Positions 58,930-64,000 of a stretch of 64,000 bases of DNA are shown here, piece by piece. Source of the DNA: Rhodocyclales bacterium GT-UBC (GTDB lineage Bacteria > Pseudomonadota > Gammaproteobacteria > Burkholderiales > Rhodocyclaceae); assembly GCA_003583745.1 (NCBI GenBank), contig QXPY01000001.1:1-64000 (forward strand), written 5' to 3'. Under the pieces are notes generated by a model. It ran no database searches and was not told where the DNA came from. It saw nothing but the letters and a program-made list of their open reading frames with translations. How positions within the stretch are numbered: the first letter of the stretch is position 1; each line of letters opens with the position of its first letter. A program made the translations under genes and the position numbers.

Positions 58930-59020
58930 TTCGCAAAATTCGCTAAATTGAAGCGTTTTGTTCGCAAATTTACGCCATTTCAGGCCTTTTTTGCGTCGGT
59001 TGTTTGCGTATATTGCGAAA
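58930..59020. promoter_or_regulatory. Repeated TTCGCAAA motifs upstream of the RamB/ScfR-type gene
   Basis: TTCGCAAA occurs at 58930-58937 and 58961-58968, a close copy (TTCGCTAAA) at 58939-58947, and an inverted copy (TTGCGAAA) at 59013-59020. RamB sites are also TTTGCAAA-like, so these are good candidate binding sites for the regulator and for control of the small ORF at 59081. Confidence 0.55.
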
Positions 59021-59080
59021 AACCGTGGGCGCTGACAAGTCATTTCGGCGCTGTTGTCGTCATGAGCCAAGGAGAAATAG

Positions 59081-59245
59081 ATGTTTGTGAATCCCTGTTT
59101 TTACTTTGAAGAACTTTTCCCGGCGGTTGCAGCGGGTGAAGAAGCTGGTGCGTCGGACGAAGCTGTCCGGGCGGCCGATACAGTCGCTCTGCCGCTCGGC
59201 GCAGGCGAGGTCCGGGAAGCAGCGGGTGCCACATGCAGTCAGTGA
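59081..59245 (+). CDS. 54-residue ORF upstream of GntR gene
   Basis: An AAGGAG ribosome site lies 6 bases before the ATG. The protein begins MFVNPCFYFEELFPAVAAGE and is acidic, without membrane segments. Its last 13 bases overlap the start of the GntR gene, so it may act as a leader ORF coupling translation. I recognise no family. Codon use fits the neighbours, but so short an ORF could be chance; the strong ribosome site and overlap are the support. Confidence 0.45.
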   Translation: MFVNPCFYFEELFPAVAAGEEAGASDEAVRAADTVALPLGAGEVREAAGATCSQ

Positions 59246-59946
59246 ACGATGAGACGCTGACGGCCTGCCAGCCGGCCGCTCCGATCCGCCCGACGGCCTT
59301 GCACGAAGGCATTGCCGATTCCGTCCGCGAGCGGATCCTGGCGCATCAATTACCGCCGGGCTCGCCGGTCGACGAAGTCGCTCTGGCCCGGCACTACGGC
59401 GTCAGCCGGACGCCGGTCCGCGAGGCGATCAAGGTACTGGTTAACGAGGGCCTGCTCCGCATGACGCCCTACCAGGGGAGCTGCGTTGCCGAAGTTGGGC
59501 GGGAAGACTTGCTCGAACTGCTCGATGTCATCGAACTGCTCGACAAGCATGCCCTGCATCAGCTTGCCCTGTATCCGGAAAAGGCCGAGTTGCTCCGCCT
59601 GTTCGATGCCTACGAACGGCGGGCAGCTGCGCCCCCGGGACAGGCGGGAGCAGCCTGGACTTCGTTCTGCTGCCAGGTCAGGGAAGTGCTTGGCAATACG
59701 CCGTTTGCCGCCGTCAGCCGCAATCTGCAGCAGCAGCTCCGGCTCGGTCTCGGGCCGCGCCTCGACGAACTCGATCGCGGCGCCCCGCCGGAACACCGGG
59801 CGAAGTTGTTGCGGGCCTTGCTGGATGCTGACTGGGCGGGGCTGGAGGCTGGCGTCGCCATCCACTCGTCGGTCCTGCGCGCCAACATCCTGCCGGTCTT
59901 CGATCAACTGTCAAAAGATCGTGTTGGCGTGACTGAAACCAATTGA
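59233..59946 (+). CDS. GntR-family transcriptional regulator
   Basis: 237 residues. Winged helix in the N-terminal part (GIADSVRERILAHQLPPGSPVDEVALARHYGVSRTPVREAIKVL in order), then a shortened FCD-like helical domain. Usual metal-binding His residues of FCD domains are hard to find, so the ligand mode may differ. The start overlaps the 54-residue ORF. Target unknown; divergent from the RamB/ScfR-type gene by way of the repeat-rich region. Confidence 0.87.
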   Translation: MQSVNDETLTACQPAAPIRPTALHEGIADSVRERILAHQLPPGSPVDEVALARHYGVSRTPVREAIKVLVNEGLLRMTPYQGSCVAEVGREDLLELLDVIELLDKHALHQLALYPEKAELLRLFDAYERRAAAPPGQAGAAWTSFCCQVREVLGNTPFAAVSRNLQQQLRLGLGPRLDELDRGAPPEHRAKLLRALLDADWAGLEAGVAIHSSVLRANILPVFDQLSKDRVGVTETN

Positions 59947-60073
59947 GTTTTGCTTCAAGAAATTTTTCCATGCGAAGCAAGTTGAATCGGACTTATCCAA
60001 TTTGGCCAAAATCGCAGCCGTCAGTCCTCCTTCGGGAGTCGCTGACGGATCGCGCCGCCACCGCTCCGGCGGT

Positions 60074-60406
60074 TCAGCCGGCCAGCCCGGTTATCAATCC
60101 GGCGTCCGGCGCCGGGCTGGCCTCGCCGAGCGGCAACAGTTTTTGCAACTGCTGGACGTAAGCGTGCAGCGCTGCCAGGCCGGTCGGCGTCAGTACGAAA
60201 AACGACTGTGGCCGACCTTTGCCGGATTCCTTGCGGACGGCAACGTAATCGGCGGCCAGCAGCTTCTTCAGGTGCGCGTCCAGGTTGCCGTCGGAGACGT
60301 CGAGCTGGCGTTTGAGATCGCTGAAGGTGAGTTCGCCGGCTGCCGCGAGATAGGCCACCAACTGGGTGCGCAGGGGTTGGTGGAGCAGGGCGTCGAGTTC
60401 TTCCAT
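60074..60406 (-). CDS. Winged-helix DNA-binding protein, ArsR/MarR-like
   Basis: 110 residues from the ATG at 60406. LHQPLRTQLVAYLAAAGELTFSDLKRQLDVSDGNLDAHLKKLL is a winged helix of the HTH_34 class, followed by the RGRPQSFFVLT-type wing (GKGRPQSFFVLTPTG). Such small regulators often repress their own operon, here with the lipoprotein and membrane protein genes. Its start is 4 bases after the lipoprotein stop. Confidence 0.88.
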   Translation of the reverse strand: MEELDALLHQPLRTQLVAYLAAAGELTFSDLKRQLDVSDGNLDAHLKKLLAADYVAVRKESGKGRPQSFFVLTPTGLAALHAYVQQLQKLLPLGEASPAPDAGLITGLAG

Positions 60407-60410
60407 GGGG

Positions 60411-60806
60411 CTATTTTTCGTTGAATTCAAGCTTGAATGAGCCCGGCTTGCGGCTGTCCTCCTCGCCCGGCAGATGCAGTTCGATCTTGCCGCCGACGAG
60501 TTGGGTGGCGCGTTGCCAGTCCTTGCCATCGTAACTGGCCCAGGTCTTGTAGAGGTAGATGTCGCGTTTCAGGCGCGGATTGAGCGTCGTGGACTCGCTC
60601 TGGTCGAACAGGTTGCCGGTGATCGAGATGGCCATGGGCAACGGCACGCCACCCGGATAAAGCAGGATGTAATCCTTGCCGGCCGGCGCGCTCTCGCCGA
60701 AACGCACGATCGGCAGGGCGGCGGCTTCTTCGCGCGATGGCGGCAACAAGGTTGAGCAGGCGGACAGGGACAGGGCGGCGACGGCGAGGCAAAGTGCGTG
60801 CTTCAT
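60411..60806 (-). CDS. Hypothetical lipoprotein
   Basis: 131 residues. The lipobox is LSACS, with the lipidated Cys at about 17 after MKHALCLAVAAL. The mature part contains YILLYPGGVPLPMAISITGNLF and LYKTWASYDGKDW but no recognised domain. It lies between a membrane protein and the winged-helix regulator in one operon, all on the minus strand. Confidence 0.8.
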   Translation of the reverse strand: MKHALCLAVAALSLSACSTLLPPSREEAAALPIVRFGESAPAGKDYILLYPGGVPLPMAISITGNLFDQSESTTLNPRLKRDIYLYKTWASYDGKDWQRATQLVGGKIELHLPGEEDSRKPGSFKLEFNEK

Positions 60807-60827
60807 GATGACTCCTGGGGTGAGATT

Positions 60828-61874
60828 TCAGGGTTGGCGTAGCTGAACGATCAATTTGCTGCTGACGAACGGGCCTTTATCCGGCGTCAGTTCGGCTTTG
60901 AGAAAGGGAATGGTGATCCAGCGTGCTTGCCGGGCCGGTTGCCAGACTTCGCCGGGAAAGCGGTTGGCGCCGGTGAGCTGGCCATCCTCCAGCAACAGTT
61001 CGATGGGACGGGCCAGGGTCAGCGGCAGGATGGCCTTTTCGCCGCTATTGACGAAGATGTCGCCGGAGACCTCGACTTCGACCGGAATGGCGGTGCCAGC
61101 CGGCAAGCTGACGATGCTCGCCGAGGCGTTGGCCGGGCCCTTGTGTTTGAAATCGTCGAGGCCGATTACCGGTGTCTCGGGTAATGCCAGACGTTGGGCT
61201 TGCCCTTCCAGCCACAGGGGAATGGCCAGCACCAGGCCGAGCCAGAGCAGCAACTGGGCGCAACGCACCGGTATGGCGCGGTGCCGGCCGCGGTCGAGCA
61301 TCAGGGCCAGCAGGGGCATGCCCAGACCCAAAATGGCGGCGGCCAGCCAGCGCATGGTGTCGTAGGGGAGCTGGGCGAACAGGCTGACGATGCCGCACAG
61401 GATGATGCTGACGCCGACCCATTCGAGCAACTCCTCGGAGAACAGGCCGTGCAGGTAGAGGCCAAGGCCGACGATGACCAGCCAGAGGGCACAGACCATG
61501 TAGCCGCCGCCGAAGAAGAACATCCCGAAGGTGGTCAGCGTGGCCAGGCCCATGAGCAGCCACCACACCTTCTGGACTTGGCGGTGGATGAAGGACCAGG
61601 CTTCGTCGCGCGCTTCCTTCACCCGGCGCGTCCACCACCAGTCCACGCCGCCGGTCGTCCCCAGGACGATGCCGATCAACAGCAGCCAGGCGAAGGCGCG
61701 CTGTTGCAGGTCGGGTACTTGTTCGGGGGTGAAGATCCGGTGCGAAAAGGCGAACAGCAGGCCGGCCGGGATCCCCCAGAGCAGCAGGCTGTGGCGTTCG
61801 ATGCGCAGGTTGCGGTGGCCGACCGCGAGCATCTGGTGGATGGCGCTGAGTTGCTGACTGGCGGAAGTGCTCAT
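60828..61874 (-). CDS. Multi-pass membrane protein of unknown function
   Basis: 348 residues. Six to seven hydrophobic segments cover residues 30-215 (LLLWGIPAGLLFAFS, AFAWLLLIGIVLGTTGG, WWLLMGLATLTTFGMFFFGGGYMV, LWLVIVGLGLYLHGLF and others), then a soluble C-terminal part of beta type (IPVEVEVSGDIFVNSGEKAIL). No family recognised. It is the first gene of the operon; two palindromes lie right upstream of the ATG at 61874. Confidence 0.85.
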   Translation of the reverse strand: MSTSASQQLSAIHQMLAVGHRNLRIERHSLLLWGIPAGLLFAFSHRIFTPEQVPDLQQRAFAWLLLIGIVLGTTGGVDWWWTRRVKEARDEAWSFIHRQVQKVWWLLMGLATLTTFGMFFFGGGYMVCALWLVIVGLGLYLHGLFSEELLEWVGVSIILCGIVSLFAQLPYDTMRWLAAAILGLGMPLLALMLDRGRHRAIPVRCAQLLLWLGLVLAIPLWLEGQAQRLALPETPVIGLDDFKHKGPANASASIVSLPAGTAIPVEVEVSGDIFVNSGEKAILPLTLARPIELLLEDGQLTGANRFPGEVWQPARQARWITIPFLKAELTPDKGPFVSSKLIVQLRQP

Positions 61875-61890
61875 TCTGCTTTGGTATTTA

Positions 61891-61929
61891 ACTCTGATTT
61901 GCAGAGTTTATTGCTCTGAAATTCAGAGC
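61891..61929. promoter_or_regulatory. Two tandem CTCTG palindromes at the operon promoter
   Basis: ACTCTG-ATTTG-CAGAGT (61891-61907) and the perfect 17-bp palindrome GCTCTGAA-A-TTCAGAGC (61913-61929) are spaced 22 bases centre to centre, on the same helical face. They lie 17-55 bases ahead of the membrane protein start and are the probable operator of the winged-helix regulator of that operon. Confidence 0.6.
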
Positions 61930-62087
61930 GTCAAGCAAATCATGCATTTGGTCTTTTCGCAATCGTGCGTCCGCTGCGGGGGCTGCTTGGTGTCGACCGG
62001 CTTCACCCTCGCTTCACATTGGGCTCGTTATCCCTTCATGGCCAGCCCTGAGACTGGCATCAGATCAATTACCGCAGGGAGCCTGTC

Positions 62088-64000
62088 ATGTCCGAATTGC
62101 CCTGCGATGCCAGCCCTGGCATCGCTTCACCGCGCCATGCGATGTCCGTTGCTTTCATCTTGCTGGGCGGAGTGCTCTTGCCACTATTCACGCTGGTTTT
62201 CGAGGCCATGACGCATACCAGCGGCGAGGCCTTCTTCGATCCTATCCCCAGCCTGTCGCATATCGTCTTGCTGGCCCTGGTGCCGCTGAGCAACGCCGGT
62301 TTGCTCTATCTGTTGTGGCGCCCTGAGCTCGGGTTGCCGAAAGGTTGGGGGGTATTCAACGCCTTCGCCATCGGCCTCGCCGCGGTTTATGCCTTGCTTT
62401 ACCTTCCCCTGACACCGTTTGCGCCTTTCCTGGTGTTTTTCTATGGCTTCGGCTTTCTGCCTCTGACGCCGCTGCTCGCCTTGCTCGCCGCCTGGCGGGG
62501 GCGCGCCCTGCTCAAGCGGCGGAGCGGCGGCGCGATGGCGGGTTTTTGGCCCGGCATCGGCCTGGCCGTGCTGGCCCTGTTCCTGGTCAATCTGCCGGCC
62601 AGCCTGACGCGCTTCGGTCTCGGCCTGGCCGCCCGGCCGGACCACGCCGAGGCGCAGTTCGGCGTTCGCTGGTTGCGCGCCGTCGGCGACGAGAAATTGC
62701 TCCGCCAGTTGTGTTACAGCCGTTCCGGATTGACCACCGACTTGCTCGGCATGCTGGCCAGCCTGGGCGATGCGCCGTCGCCGGAAACGGTACGCAAAAT
62801 CTATTACCAGGTTACCGGCCAGCCGTTCAACCACTTGCCGGAGCCGGTCCGCAAGGGGGTGCGGGCGACCTGGCGGGACGGCGATCTCGATCTGGGCGGC
62901 AAGCAGGTCGGCCAGCGCAACGAAGGCGTCAGTCTCAGCCAGTCGCGCCTCGATGGCAGCTTCGACGCCGATGCGGCGCTGGGCTATCTTGAATGGACTC
63001 TAGTTTTTCGCAACGACAGCGCCCGCCAGCAGGAGGCGCGGGCCCAGATTGCCCTGCCGCCGGGGGCGGTGGTGTCGCGCCTGACCTTGTGGATCGACGG
63101 CGAGGAACGTGAGGCGGCCTTCGGCAGCCGTCGCCAGACCAGCGAGGCCTACCGGCAGGTGGTGCAGGCGCGGCGCGATCCGGTGCTGGTGACGACCGCC
63201 GGCAAGGATCGGGTCATGCTGCAACTGTTTCCGATCCCGCCGGGCGGCGGCGAAATGAAAGTGCGCCTGGGCATCACCACGCCGCTGCAACTCGATAGCG
63301 CGCGGGCCGCCCAGTTGTTCCTGCCCGGCTGGCGCGAGCGCAACTTCGACATTGCGCCGCAACTCAGTCACAGCGTTTGGCTGGCCGCCAACCGGCCCTT
63401 GAGCGGAGCGAATTTCTGGCGGCGGGAAAAGACCGGCGAACAGGCCTACGCCTTGCGCGGCGAACTGAGCGACGTGCAGTTGGCCGGCCCGGCCAGCCGG
63501 GTCGAATTGGCGCGCGAAGCGCTGGCCGGGGCGAGCTGGAGCCCGGATGCCGTGGCCGGTGCCGGCCGGGTGGTCAGCCAGCGCTTCGAGGAAAGCGTCG
63601 CGACGCCGCCGCATCGTCTGGCCCTGGTGGTGGACGGTTCGCAGGGCCTGGCCGGGCTGGGCGGCGAGATCGCCGCCGCACTCGGCCAGTTGCCGGACGG
63701 CATCGAACTGGCCTTGTTTCCGGCCAGCGATGCGTCGGGGCTGGCGGCCGGCCCGCTACATCCGGCCCAGGCGGCCGAACGCCTGCGCCAGATGCCTTTT
63801 GTCGGCGGCCAGGATAATCTGCCCTCCCTCGGTCAAGCCTGGGATTGGGCCGGCGAGGGCGGCGCGGCAGGCGGGGCAGTGCTGTGGATTCACGGGCCGC
63901 AACCGGTTTTGCTGGGCGGGCTGGAGGCCATCCGTCAGCGCAGCGAGCGCCAGCCTGGCCGGGTCCGGCTCTATGCGCTGGAAGCGCTGGCTGGTCCTAA
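62088..64000 (+). CDS. VIT-domain membrane protein, 3' end outside window
   Basis: About 637 codons are in the window and the frame stays open to the right edge. An AGGGAG site precedes the ATG at 62088. Around five hydrophobic helices fill residues 20-190. From about 300 a VIT-like domain follows (GYLEWTLVFRNDSARQQEARAQIALPPGAVVSRLTLWIDGE in order), with AYRQVVQARRDPVLV as a conserved VIT strand, then a degenerate von Willebrand A-like start (RLALVVDGSQGLAG). This resembles VIT proteins linked with exosortase systems (XrtN or MSEP-CTERM types), but the C-terminus needed to decide is missing. Confidence 0.8.
   Translation, partial: MSELPCDASPGIASPRHAMSVAFILLGGVLLPLFTLVFEAMTHTSGEAFFDPIPSLSHIVLLALVPLSNAGLLYLLWRPELGLPKGWGVFNAFAIGLAAVYALLYLPLTPFAPFLVFFYGFGFLPLTPLLALLAAWRGRALLKRRSGGAMAGFWPGIGLAVLALFLVNLPASLTRFGLGLAARPDHAEAQFGVRWLRAVGDEKLLRQLCYSRSGLTTDLLGMLASLGDAPSPETVRKIYYQVTGQPFNHLPEPVRKGVRATWRDGDLDLGGKQVGQRNEGVSLSQSRLDGSFDADAALGYLEWTLVFRNDSARQQEARAQIALPPGAVVSRLTLWIDGEEREAAFGSRRQTSEAYRQVVQARRDPVLVTTAGKDRVMLQLFPIPPGGGEMKVRLGITTPLQLDSARAAQLFLPGWRERNFDIAPQLSHSVWLAANRPLSGANFWRREKTGEQAYALRGELSDVQLAGPASRVELAREALAGASWSPDAVAGAGRVVSQRFEESVATPPHRLALVVDGSQGLAGLGGEIAAALGQLPDGIELALFPASDASGLAAGPLHPAQAAERLRQMPFVGGQDNLPSLGQAWDWAGEGGAAGGAVLWIHGPQPVLLGGLEAIRQRSERQPGRVRLYALEALAGP

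Overview
The window is GC-rich, almost fully coding DNA from a free-living betaproteobacterium, most likely a Rhodocyclaceae member of the Dechloromonas/Azonexus type. This rests on protein resemblance and gene order recalled from family knowledge: a Shewanella-like dld-II/lutABC/lldP lactate locus, pyrG-kdsA-eno-ftsB, a DUF2249 gene, a cytochrome c' beside a c4-like cytochrome, and a RamB/ScfR-type regulator. No rRNA, tRNA, insertion sequence, prophage or CRISPR array is visible. No gap between genes exceeds about 230 bases.

Layout. 1-9.4 kb: 5' end of ppc, a universal stress protein, then a lactate locus on the minus strand (lutA-lutC-lutB, terminator, dld-II, lldP), with the divergent regulator lldR and three operator-like palindromes between. 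9.4-17 kb: ppsA (lactate/pyruvate to PEP), a MocR-type regulator, a small protein + DUF2249 + polytopic membrane protein group, and thrC. 16.9-23.8 kb: an overlooked 45-residue membrane protein, nadC, a glutamate-synthase-like FMN protein, nnr, and a hybrid histidine kinase whose stop overlaps the nnr start.

23.9-33.3 kb holds the most unusual content: a tightly overlapping minus-strand operon that looks like a dedicated acyl biosynthesis and export system. It encodes a flavodoxin-like DarA homologue, a DarB/FabH-type ketosynthase with an intact Cys-His-Asn triad, an unknown 131-residue protein, a BtrH-like acyltransferase, an ABC-2 exporter pair, an acyl carrier protein, a FabF-like ketosynthase lacking the first catalytic His, and a ketosynthase-like partner lacking the active Cys. 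CnoX-like thioredoxin and histone-deacetylase-family genes follow closely.

33.4-41.5 kb: housekeeping (pyrG-kdsA-DUF1330-eno-ftsB; bcp-slyD), a MucD/DegP protease with a small membrane protein gene upstream, and a nucleoside deoxyribosyltransferase. 41.5-48 kb: a thioesterase + MFS transporter with a divergent LysR regulator, then a polar amino acid ABC transporter with its GntR regulator. 48-53.9 kb: two divergent c-type cytochromes, then a substrate-binding protein coupled to a very large PAS-GGDEF-EAL protein ending in a CZB zinc-sensing domain. 54-64 kb: a cupin-CreA-patatin operon, a DnaQ/GIY-YIG fusion nuclease, the RamB/ScfR-type regulator, a 54-residue ORF overlapping a GntR gene, a membrane protein/lipoprotein/winged-helix operon with two tandem palindromes at its promoter, and a VIT-domain membrane protein running off the window end.

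How the genes connect: lactate uptake (LldP) and oxidation by quinone-linked Dld-II and LutABC give pyruvate, which PpsA and Ppc feed into gluconeogenesis and anaplerosis, with LldR controlling the locus. The ketosynthase operon probably draws malonyl/acyl-ACP from primary metabolism and exports its product through its own ABC pair.
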